Shown: one piece after another, positions 1 to 5,577 of the stretch
How positions within the stretch are numbered: position 1 is the stretch's first letter
Layout of the letters: each line of letters opens with the position of its first letter
NCBI GenBank assembly: GCA_017614055.1
Contig: JAGACP010000043.1
Location: forward strand, 1 to 5,577
Reading direction: 5' to 3'
Origin: Erysipelotrichaceae bacterium
GTDB lineage: Bacteria > Bacillota_I > Bacilli_A > Erysipelotrichales > Erysipelotrichaceae
Length of the DNA stretch: 5,577 nucleotides
Notes under the pieces: generated by a model
The model's input: only the letters and a program-made list of their open reading frames with translations
What the model was told of the DNA's origin: nothing
Databases searched by the model: none
Program-made: the position numbers and the translations under genes

Positions 1-18
1 CCATCAGTGGAGACTTTT
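1..18. terminator. Probable intrinsic terminator, cut by the left window edge
   Basis: The plus strand reads CC-ATCAGT-GGAGACTTTTTT. This is what the loop and right arm of a hairpin would look like if the bases just outside the window are AAAAAAGTCT. Only the CC/GG pair closing a six-base loop is visible. The GGAGAC arm followed by a T run fits a plus-strand terminator, and the mirrored A run outside the window would let it also end the minus-strand operon, whose stop codon lies at once to the right. This is inferred from half a structure, so confidence is limited. Confidence 0.4.
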
Positions 19-594
19 TTATTTCTTGATGTTGAGTCTGGCCTTCAGCTCGTAGATGACTTCCTTCCGGTTGATGATGATCATCACCACCAGCAGGACG
101 AACGATGCGACGTTGAATCCGAAGGCTACCCAGTTGGTGATCGGCAGACTGTGCAGCGAGTACGGCAAAGATATCAGATAAAGCACGGCAAGCAGCAGTA
201 TCGAAGCCAGATGCCTGTCCTTGCGGTCATATACAGCGAAGTAGATTATCCCCATTATCAGTACCGTCGAGAACATCACGATCGGTATGACGGTCTGACC
301 CCATCCGGGTGCAAGGAAATGGTCGATGATGCCAAGCAGCACCATCGCATATATGAAAGCCCTCATCGCATGGGCGTAGATCGAGAATTCGACAAGCTTC
401 AGCGAGAACGCCAGACGCCACACCGCAAACAGCGAGAACGCGACGACCAGCGACCAGGGTTTTGTCTTCGTCAGCAGGTTCACGATGATACATATCACGG
501 CAGCCGCAAGGAAAGCGATGCGCGAATAGTTGCGCAGATATGTGTAGAGCGTGCTCTGTCTCTTGGGTATCGGATAGACTATCCTAGGATTCAT
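19..594 (-). CDS. DUF6320-like small integral membrane protein, zinc ribbon absent
   Basis: A 191-residue hydrophobic protein with about six predicted membrane helices, at roughly residues 25-42, 47-65, 77-93, 101-121, 129-147 and 153-174. It has a short basic N-terminus and ends in a charged helix (YELKARLNIKK). The helix pattern, the INLLT..PWSL-type segment after helix 1, the ELK.RL ending and the position directly behind an alcohol-acetyltransferase-like gene all resemble DUF6320 proteins of Firmicutes. As I recall that family, members usually begin with a CxxC...CxxC zinc ribbon. This protein has a single cysteine, inside helix 1, and no ribbon. The start is supported by the purine-rich GGAAG and AGGAG just upstream; the frame is closed by a stop at 616-618, so no longer N-terminus is possible. 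The start overlaps the end of the upstream acyltransferase gene by 11 bases, implying translational coupling. Its role is unknown; a membrane partner of the acyltransferase is an inference. The family call is from memory, without a search. Confidence 0.72.
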   Translation of the reverse strand: MNPRIVYPIPKRQSTLYTYLRNYSRIAFLAAAVICIIVNLLTKTKPWSLVVAFSLFAVWRLAFSLKLVEFSIYAHAMRAFIYAMVLLGIIDHFLAPGWGQTVIPIVMFSTVLIMGIIYFAVYDRKDRHLASILLLAVLYLISLPYSLHSLPITNWVAFGFNVASFVLLVVMIIINRKEVIYELKARLNIKK

Positions 595-2083
595 ACTCCT
601 CGCTTCCTTCCACCGTTATCGAAAGACCTTCCTCTTTAAGAAGATCATATATCTCGTTCTCGAACGAATCATCCTTCGTTGCCTTGGACACCGTCAGACG
701 CATCTTGCCGTCATAGCTCACCAGTGCGCACGCTGCGCGGTTGGGTCTCGTCGGGGCGATGATGAAATCGAAACTTTCGATGAGATTCTTCATCCTTTCA
801 GGAACTTCGATGTTTCCGAGATTGGACAAAGTCATGGCGATGATCCTGTTCCCCAGATAGCCGTAGGCCAGCTGGATGACGGGAGTCTTCATGATCATCG
901 GTACTCTGTCGATCATCTTTATCAGATTGCCGGTAGTGGCCATCATCTGGTTCATCAGGGACTCATCCCCCTTCTCCACGATCTGTCTTCTCATCTCTTT
1001 CACCATCGACTTGAGATCCCCTATCTCCTCAGGCTTCATGGAAGCCGAGAAATACATCGAATAGTTCCTCAGAGTCTTCGATCCGTTGAACTTCCTCATG
1101 TTCACAGGGACCTGGATGTTTATGACGCCGTCCTTCCTGCTCATGCATCTGTTGGATGCGATGAACAGTATCGCCAGCATGTACGCCGTGACGGTCCCCG
1201 AATACTTATGCGCCCTCTTCAGGACTTCCTCTCCGTTGAGTTCGAAATGGATTATCCTGTTTATGTTCACTCTCGTCAGCTTTCCGTCAAGCTGCAGCGA
1301 ACTTTTGTCCAGGAACGTATTTAGATCTTTCGCTGCGGTGGTGTTGTTGAATTCGTTGACCAGTTCGGCGGGATCCACCTCCTCATTTATGTCCAGCACG
1401 TCCGTTCCGTATCCGATCCTCTTGCCGAGCAATCTGAAATACTCTGCCAGAAGAGTCTTCAGGAAGGTCATTCCTCCCGAACCGTCGGTTATCGCATGGA
1501 AGTACTCGATGCTGATGCGCTTCTTGTAATAGAGTACCCTGAAAGACTTGAAACTTCTCAGGATTATGGATATCGGCTTGCACGGGATATCGTTCTCCGG
1601 TTCGACCTGGTGGATGTTGTTGGTGGTCTCCAGATAATGCCAGAAGATGCCCGACTTTATCACTGCCGAAAAGCTCGGGAAACGCTTCATCGTGAAATCC
1701 AGCGCCAGCTGCAGTATTTCAGGTACTATCTCATCCCTCAGATTCGCCGACAGTCTGAACAGCGGCATCTGTCCGAACTTCATGCCCAGAGGATAGACGA
1801 TGGCCGCGTTGTCCAGCGAGATGTACTGCCGTTCATTGTGACGGTAGAAGTCACCCAGATTGTCGGGATCCATCAGATTCACGATCCTTTCGACGCTGTA
1901 TCCGTGATCGGTATAGTATTCGAAAGCGCGGTAGAAATGTTCTATGAGTTCGTTCTTCCTCACCATCGGAAGATCGATCCTGCCGTCAAGCACCGTGAAA
2001 AAATTCTCGATCCTGTCGGCATCTTTCCTGGGAAGTCCTCCCGATAGTTTGTTCACGATATGCTCATACTGTTTCATCGTCAT
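584..2083 (-). CDS. CoA-dependent acyltransferase, condensation/alcohol acetyltransferase-like
   Basis: A 499-residue soluble protein with no signal peptide or membrane helix. From about residue 87 it reads like Firmicutes alcohol-acetyltransferase-type proteins: a start around LDNAAIVYPL (90-99), then PLFRLSANL (107-115), the catalytic HAITDG at 196-201 (HxxxDG, with His196 as presumed general base and Asp200 structural), PVNMR at 326-330 and SNLG at 420-423. These are the usual landmarks of the two-lobed chloramphenicol-acetyltransferase/condensation/wax-ester-synthase fold, which moves an acyl group from CoA to a hydroxyl or amine. The first His of the longer HHxxxDG form is Phe195, as is common outside peptide synthetases. 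Residues 1-80 form a charged, probably helical extension not expected in the core family, whose members are usually nearer 420 residues. The acceptor is unknown; glycolipid, alcohol or peptide are all possible. It is the first gene of a two-gene operon with the membrane protein gene behind it. ATG at 2083 is used here; an alternative in-frame ATG lies two codons on, at 2077. Neither has a convincing Shine-Dalgarno. Confidence 0.83.
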   Translation of the reverse strand: MTMKQYEHIVNKLSGGLPRKDADRIENFFTVLDGRIDLPMVRKNELIEHFYRAFEYYTDHGYSVERIVNLMDPDNLGDFYRHNERQYISLDNAAIVYPLGMKFGQMPLFRLSANLRDEIVPEILQLALDFTMKRFPSFSAVIKSGIFWHYLETTNNIHQVEPENDIPCKPISIILRSFKSFRVLYYKKRISIEYFHAITDGSGGMTFLKTLLAEYFRLLGKRIGYGTDVLDINEEVDPAELVNEFNNTTAAKDLNTFLDKSSLQLDGKLTRVNINRIIHFELNGEEVLKRAHKYSGTVTAYMLAILFIASNRCMSRKDGVINIQVPVNMRKFNGSKTLRNYSMYFSASMKPEEIGDLKSMVKEMRRQIVEKGDESLMNQMMATTGNLIKMIDRVPMIMKTPVIQLAYGYLGNRIIAMTLSNLGNIEVPERMKNLIESFDFIIAPTRPNRAACALVSYDGKMRLTVSKATKDDSFENEIYDLLKEEGLSITVEGSEEYES

Positions 2084-2096
2084 GTTCTATACATCT

Positions 2097-2102
2097 ATTA
2101 TA
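2097..2102 (-). promoter_or_regulatory. Candidate -10 box (TATAAT) for the acyltransferase operon
   Basis: A perfect TATAAT reads on the minus strand 14 bases before the acyltransferase ATG. No good -35 lies 16-18 bases further upstream (that position reads TATATA); a TTGATA at 2124-2129 is 21 bases away, which is too far. If used, transcription would start near 2090 and leave a leader of only about 7 bases, too short for a Shine-Dalgarno. The region is AT-rich, so chance occurrence is possible. Confidence 0.4.
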
Positions 2103-2141
2103 CTGTTTCCTTTATTTCATATATATCAAAGAATATTTTTA

Positions 2142-2150
2142 TGGTAGAAT
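2142..2150 (+). promoter_or_regulatory. Candidate extended -10 promoter of ppdK (TGGTAGAAT)
   Basis: TGG followed by TAGAAT forms an extended -10 element (TGn plus a five-of-six match to TATAAT). There is no convincing -35, which an extended -10 can do without. The predicted transcription start near 2157 gives a leader of about 27 bases carrying the ribosome binding site, and falls inside the inverted repeat at 2153-2171. An alternative -10, TATAAA at 2151-2156, also lacks a -35. Confidence 0.45.
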
Positions 2151-2152
2151 TA

Positions 2153-2171
2153 TAAAGTCATATAGACTTTA
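2153..2171. repeat. Inverted repeat upstream of ppdK, possible operator
   Basis: TAAAGTC at 2153-2159 and GACTTTA at 2165-2171 are perfect 7-base inverted arms around ATATA. The site covers the predicted ppdK start of transcription and ends against the ribosome binding site. It could be an operator for a dimeric repressor or a small hairpin near the 5' end of the mRNA. The arms are AT-rich and the hairpin would be weak, so a DNA-binding site seems likelier. The repeat is seen; its function is inferred. Confidence 0.5.
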
Positions 2172-2177
2172 AAGGAG
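2171..2177 (+). promoter_or_regulatory. Strong ribosome binding site of ppdK
   Basis: AAAGGAG lies six bases before the ATG at 2184. It is a near-ideal Shine-Dalgarno with good spacing, and it fixes the start codon. Its first base is also the last base of the upstream palindrome, so a protein or hairpin there could affect ribosome access. Confidence 0.85.
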
Positions 2178-2183
2178 AAAAGA

Positions 2184-4868
2184 ATGAGCAAGAAATACGT
2201 TTATATGTTCGCTGAAGGTAATGCGAACATGCGTGAACTCCTTGGCGGTAAAGGTGCCAACCTGGCGGAAATGGCCAGTCTGGGATTACCGGTACCTTAT
2301 GGTTTTACGATCACCACTGAAGCCTGCAATGCTTACTATGATGACGGAAAGAAAATCAACAAGGATATCATGTCACAGGTCAAGACTGCCCTGGCCAAGC
2401 TTGAGAAGCAGGCCGGCAAGAAACTTGGCGACCCTAAAGATCCTCTGCTTGTTTCAGTCAGATCCGGTGCAAGAGCCAGCATGCCTGGCATGATGGACAC
2501 CATCCTTAACCTCGGCATCAACGACGAAGCAGCCGAGACGATCGCAAAGAAGACAAACAACGAGAGATTCGCATACGACTCATACCGTCGTTTCATCCAG
2601 ATGTTCTCCGACGTCGTCATGGAACTTTCCAAGAAGAGATTCGAAGAGATCATCGATGATCTCAAAGCCAAGAGAGGCGTCAAACTCGATACCGAACTCG
2701 ATGCCGACGACATGAAGGAACTCGTGAAGAAGTTCAAGGCCTTCTACAAAAAGGAACTCAAGGCTGACTTCCCGCAGGATCCTCAGGTTCAGCTCGTAAA
2801 GGCCATCGAGGCCGTGTTCCGTTCATGGAACAACCCTAGAGCCATCTTCTACCGCAAGGAAAACGACATCCCTTCTTCATGGGGTACTGCCGTAAACGTC
2901 CAGATGATGGTATTCGGAAACATGGGCAACGACTGCGGTACAGGTGTTGCCTTCACCAGAAACCCTGCAACGGGTGAAAAGAAACTGTTCGGCGAATTCC
3001 TGATGAACGCCCAGGGCGAAGACGTCGTCGCAGGTGTCAGAACTCCTCAGACGATCGACCAGCTCAAGCAGGTAATGCCTGGCGCATACAATGATTTCGT
3101 CAAGATCTGCAATACGCTGGAGAACCACTACCACGACATGCAGGATATGGAATTCACCATCCAGGAAGAGAAACTGTTCATGCTTCAGACCAGAAACGGC
3201 AAGAGGACAGCCAACGCCGCCCTCAAGATCGCCTGCGACATGGTCAAGGAAGGCAAAGTCACTATCGATCAGGCTCTCATGATGGTAGAGCCTAAGCAGC
3301 TTGATGCCCTTCTGCATCCGCAGTTCGATGCCGATGCTCTGAAGAAGGCAAAGCCTATCGCTACCGCCCTTCCTGCTTCTCCTGGCGCTGCCTGCGGTCA
3401 GATCGTATTCTCCGCTGAAGACGCCGTAAGAGAACACAAGAACGGAAAGAAAGTCGTGCTGGTAAGACTCGAGACCTCTCCTGAGGATATCGAAGGCATG
3501 GCTGCCGCCGAAGGCGTCCTGACCGTACGCGGAGGCATGACCTCGCATGCGGCCGTCGTCGCCAGAGGCATGGGCGAGTGCTGCGTATCAGGATGCGGCG
3601 ACATCGTCATCGACTATGCCAAGAAGCAGTTCACGCTCCATGGCAAGACATACAAGGAACTCGACTGGCTGTCACTGGACGGTTCTACAGGAAACATCTA
3701 CGGCGAAGCCATCAAGACCGTTCCTGCATCTATCTCAGGCGACTTCAAGAAGTTCATGAAGTGGGCCGATGAAAGAAGGACGCTCCAGATCAGGACCAAT
3801 GCCGATACACCTCGAGATGCAGCCCAGGCTGTCGAATTCGGTGCCGAAGGTATCGGACTTGTAAGAACAGAACACATGTTCTTCCAGGAAGACAAGATCA
3901 AGGCCATCAGAGAGATGATCGTCTCTACCACTCCTGAACAGAGGAAGAAGGCTCTTGAAAAGGTATTGCCTCTCCAGCAGAAGGACTTCGAAGGAATCTA
4001 CGAAGCAATGCAGGGCATGCCGGTAACCATCCGTTACCTGGATCCGCCTCTACATGAATTCGTTCCTACAGGCGAAAAAGAGCAGAAAGCTCTCGCAAAG
4101 GAAATGGGCATCTCCCTGACTACGCTCAAGGATGTCTGCGACGGTCTCCATGAAGCCAACCCGATGATGGGCCACAGAGGCTGCCGTCTTGCCGTTACCT
4201 ATCCGGAGATTGCCGAGATGCAGACCAAGGCCGTCATCAGAGCCGCCATCAAGGTCAACAAGAAACATCCTAAGTGGCATGTCGTTCCTGAGATCATGAT
4301 CCCTCTGGTAGGCGACAAGGCTGAACTCAAGTATGTCAAGGACATCGTCGTCAGAACTGCCGATGCGGAGATCGCGAAGGCCAAGACCAAGCTGAACTAC
4401 CACGTCGGTACGATGATCGAGATCCCTCGTGCTGCCATCCTGGCTGACGAGATCGCCGAAGAAGCTGAATTCTTCTCATTCGGCACGAATGACCTGACTC
4501 AGATGACATTCGGATTCTCAAGAGATGACGCAGGCAAGTTCCTCGGATCTTACTACGACGCGAAGATCTACGAACAGGATCCGTTCGCCAGACTTGACCA
4601 GCACGGTGTAGGCATCCTCATCGAAACAGCCGTCAAGCTCGGCAGACAGACACGTCCTGATATCAAACTCGGTATCTGCGGCGAACACGGCGGCGATCCG
4701 GCTTCCATCGAATTCTGCGATAAAGTCGGTCTCACCTACGTTTCTTGCTCACCATATAGAGTCCCAATCGCCAGACTTGCTGCTGCACAGGCCGCGATCA
4801 AGCATAATCCCAAACCTGTGAAGAAAGCCGCAAAGAAAACTGCGAAAAAGACTTCAAAGAAGAAATAA
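2184..4868 (+). CDS. ppdK: Pyruvate, phosphate dikinase
   Basis: This cytoplasmic enzyme reversibly converts ATP, phosphate and pyruvate to AMP, pyrophosphate and phosphoenolpyruvate. In anaerobic fermenters it often works in the glycolytic, ATP-forming direction. At 894 residues it is slightly longer than the usual 870-880. The N-terminal nucleotide-binding domain holds GGKGANLAEM (21-30) and SVRSGARASMPGMMDT (91-106, with Arg93). The swivelling phosphohistidine domain holds GGMTSHAAV (450-458), with catalytic His455 at the same number as in the Clostridium symbiosum enzyme. The C-terminal TIM-barrel domain that binds PEP/pyruvate holds GLVRTEH (558-564), FGTNDLTQ (766-773) and CGEHGGDP (832-839), with Cys832 as the proton-donor cysteine. 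All expected catalytic residues are present, so it should be active. Residues 877-894 add a lysine-rich tail (10 Lys in 18) not needed by the fold. The start is set by AAAGGAG at 2171-2177. The gene stands alone between a divergent promoter region and a terminator. By eye its codon choice looks more biased (CCT, AGA, AAG) than its neighbours', fitting high expression. No gene for a dikinase regulatory protein is visible. Confidence 0.98.
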   Translation: MSKKYVYMFAEGNANMRELLGGKGANLAEMASLGLPVPYGFTITTEACNAYYDDGKKINKDIMSQVKTALAKLEKQAGKKLGDPKDPLLVSVRSGARASMPGMMDTILNLGINDEAAETIAKKTNNERFAYDSYRRFIQMFSDVVMELSKKRFEEIIDDLKAKRGVKLDTELDADDMKELVKKFKAFYKKELKADFPQDPQVQLVKAIEAVFRSWNNPRAIFYRKENDIPSSWGTAVNVQMMVFGNMGNDCGTGVAFTRNPATGEKKLFGEFLMNAQGEDVVAGVRTPQTIDQLKQVMPGAYNDFVKICNTLENHYHDMQDMEFTIQEEKLFMLQTRNGKRTANAALKIACDMVKEGKVTIDQALMMVEPKQLDALLHPQFDADALKKAKPIATALPASPGAACGQIVFSAEDAVREHKNGKKVVLVRLETSPEDIEGMAAAEGVLTVRGGMTSHAAVVARGMGECCVSGCGDIVIDYAKKQFTLHGKTYKELDWLSLDGSTGNIYGEAIKTVPASISGDFKKFMKWADERRTLQIRTNADTPRDAAQAVEFGAEGIGLVRTEHMFFQEDKIKAIREMIVSTTPEQRKKALEKVLPLQQKDFEGIYEAMQGMPVTIRYLDPPLHEFVPTGEKEQKALAKEMGISLTTLKDVCDGLHEANPMMGHRGCRLAVTYPEIAEMQTKAVIRAAIKVNKKHPKWHVVPEIMIPLVGDKAELKYVKDIVVRTADAEIAKAKTKLNYHVGTMIEIPRAAILADEIAEEAEFFSFGTNDLTQMTFGFSRDDAGKFLGSYYDAKIYEQDPFARLDQHGVGILIETAVKLGRQTRPDIKLGICGEHGGDPASIEFCDKVGLTYVSCSPYRVPIARLAAAQAAIKHNPKPVKKAAKKTAKKTSKKK

Positions 4869-4880
4869 CAGATTCTGACT

Positions 4881-4917
4881 AAAAAGGAGATCTCGCATGA
4901 GATCTCCTTTTTCTTTT
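4881..4917 (+). terminator. Strong intrinsic terminator after ppdK
   Basis: A perfect 14-bp hairpin: AAAAAGGAGATCTC (4881-4894), loop GCAT (4895-4898), GAGATCTCCTTTTT (4899-4912), continuing into CTTTT. It begins 12 bases after the ppdK stop. The T run on the right gives plus-strand termination. The A run on the left would also let it work on the minus strand, though no minus-strand gene is seen to its right in this window. It separates ppdK from the glycosidase gene. Confidence 0.95.
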
Positions 4918-4982
4918 GCTCATTTATCTGAATGCTTTTTGATAAGATATAGATGTATCCGATTTCGAAAGGAAAGACAAAC

Positions 4983-5577
4983 ATGAATAACTACAGAGTC
5001 TCTAGTCTTGACAATCTGTACATCAAAAGACCATACAGGCGGATGAGAATATCTTCATTCGACCGCAAGGGATTCAACGACGACCGTCTCCATATCGGAC
5101 CGGGAAAGACCGTTGATTTCGCGAAGATCGAAGGTCCTGCGGTGATAACCCATTTCTGGTGCACCTACGGAAACATCAGGAACGGGGACAAGACCGGAGC
5201 GGTCGGACATGAAGCGTACAACCTCAGGAAAATGATCCTGACGGTATACTGGGACGATGAAAAGGATCCAAGCATCGAAGTTCCTCTGGGCGATTTCTTC
5301 GGCATGGGACACGCCCGGTGCAAGGTGTACAATTCCGCACCGCTGCAGATGACGTCGGAAGAAGGACACGGATGCAACTGCTGGTTCCCTATGCCTTTCA
5401 GGAAGAACGCGAGATTCCAGCTGAAGAACGAATGCCACAATGAGACGGTGTTCTATTTCTACATAGATTATGAACTGGTGGATGAGCTTCCTGAAGACAG
5501 TCTTTATTTCCACGCCTCATGGCACAGAGAGATGCCTACGAAAGGCAAGGATGAATCAAAATACAAGTCGCATACCG
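4983..5577 (+). CDS. GH172 / DUF2961 family glycoside hydrolase, 3' end outside window
   Basis: An ATG at 4983 opens a frame that stays open for 198 codons plus one base to the window end, so it is a partial gene. AAAGGAAAG at 4968-4976 is the ribosome binding site, about 9 bases before the ATG. The protein shows DUF2961 (GH172) landmarks in order: GPAVITHFWCTY (51-62), LRKMILTVYWD (81-91), SIEVPLGDFFGMGH (97-110), GCNCWFPMPFRKNARF (130-145), FYFYIDYE (157-164) and FHASWHRE (176-183). It has no signal peptide, so it is probably cytoplasmic. Characterised GH172 enzymes act on alpha-D-fructofuranosides (difructose dianhydride I) or D-arabinofuranosides, using two catalytic glutamates that, as I recall, lie near residues 270-290 and so would be beyond this window. 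Substrate therefore stays open. The gene follows a terminator and should have its own promoter; TAAGAT at 4943-4948 is a weak -10 candidate with no clear -35. More carbohydrate genes to the right are likely but unseen. Confidence 0.88.
   Translation, partial: MNNYRVSSLDNLYIKRPYRRMRISSFDRKGFNDDRLHIGPGKTVDFAKIEGPAVITHFWCTYGNIRNGDKTGAVGHEAYNLRKMILTVYWDDEKDPSIEVPLGDFFGMGHARCKVYNSAPLQMTSEEGHGCNCWFPMPFRKNARFQLKNECHNETVFYFYIDYELVDELPEDSLYFHASWHREMPTKGKDESKYKSHT

Noticed and set aside
7..639. A 210-codon plus-strand open frame opposite the membrane protein gene.
   Set aside because: It is antisense to a convincing coding sequence, its translation is Arg/Gln/His/Asp-rich with no domain, and it has no ribosome binding site. 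It is a shadow frame.
1496..2047. A 183-codon plus-strand open frame opposite the acyltransferase gene.
   Set aside because: It lies antisense to a recognised family with intact motifs, and its own translation shows no recognisable fold.
2084..2183. Riboswitch or structured leader in the divergent intergenic region.
   Set aside because: Only 100 bases are shared by two promoters and the predicted leaders are about 7 and 27 bases, too short for a known riboswitch. Only the small palindrome stands out.
2877..3548. A 223-codon minus-strand open frame inside ppdK.
   Set aside because: It lies fully within a highly conserved enzyme gene; the open frame results from ppdK codon bias.
4916..4967. 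Possible promoter for the glycosidase gene: TTGCTC or TTGATA as -35, with TAAGAT or TATAGA as -10.
   Set aside because: No combination gives both hexamers at 16-18 base spacing, so it is not listed as a feature. A promoter is still expected here because a terminator precedes the gene.
4736..4984. An 82-codon minus-strand open frame spanning the ppdK end and the terminator.
   Set aside because: Its middle is the reverse of the lysine tail (Phe-rich) and of the terminator stem. It has no ribosome binding site or family match.
4897..4986. A 29-codon plus-strand ORF whose AGGAG and ATG lie inside the ppdK terminator hairpin and whose TGA overlaps the ATG of the glycosidase gene.
   Set aside because: The ribosome binding site and start codon arise from the perfect terminator stem, and the peptide (starting MRSPFSFAHL) has no family resemblance. 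A leader peptide is conceivable but nothing supports it.
5055..5513. A 152-codon minus-strand open frame opposite the glycosidase gene.
   Set aside because: The plus frame carries clear GH172 motifs and a ribosome binding site; the antisense frame has neither.

Overview
The window looks like a gene-dense chromosomal piece of a low-to-mid GC, probably anaerobic and gut-associated Bacillota (Firmicutes). Erysipelotrichia-like bacteria are my best guess, held loosely. The reasons are AGGAG-type ribosome binding sites, the standard genetic code (no in-frame TGA in the genes), a pyruvate phosphate dikinase of the Clostridium symbiosum type, a GH172/DUF2961 glycosidase, and an acyltransferase paired with a small DUF6320-like membrane protein. 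No phage, transposon, CRISPR, tRNA or rRNA signal was seen.

Layout. Positions 1-18 appear to hold the right half of a terminator cut by the window edge. Positions 19-2083 carry a two-gene operon on the minus strand. The first gene encodes a 499-residue CoA-dependent acyltransferase of the condensation/alcohol-acetyltransferase fold. The second, overlapping it by 11 bases, encodes a 191-residue six-helix membrane protein. Positions 2084-2183 form a 100-base divergent promoter region with a TATAAT on the minus strand, an extended -10 on the plus strand, and a near-perfect palindrome just before the dikinase ribosome binding site. Positions 2184-4868 encode pyruvate, phosphate dikinase (ppdK) with all catalytic motifs and an unusual lysine-rich tail. 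A strong 14-bp terminator follows at 4881-4917. From 4983 to the window end a GH172/DUF2961 glycoside hydrolase gene begins; it has no stop in the window.

How the genes relate. The two minus-strand genes are very likely co-translated and may act together on an acylated substrate at the membrane; the substrate cannot be read from sequence. ppdK is a separate monocistronic unit of central carbon metabolism, linking phosphoenolpyruvate and pyruvate with PPi/ATP. The GH172 gene lies behind a terminator and so should have its own promoter; it probably belongs to a carbohydrate-use locus continuing to the right.

No clearly new system is present. The points most worth a second look are the missing zinc ribbon in the DUF6320-like protein, the roughly 80-residue N-terminal extension of the acyltransferase, the palindrome in front of ppdK, and the KKxx-repeat tail of the dikinase.
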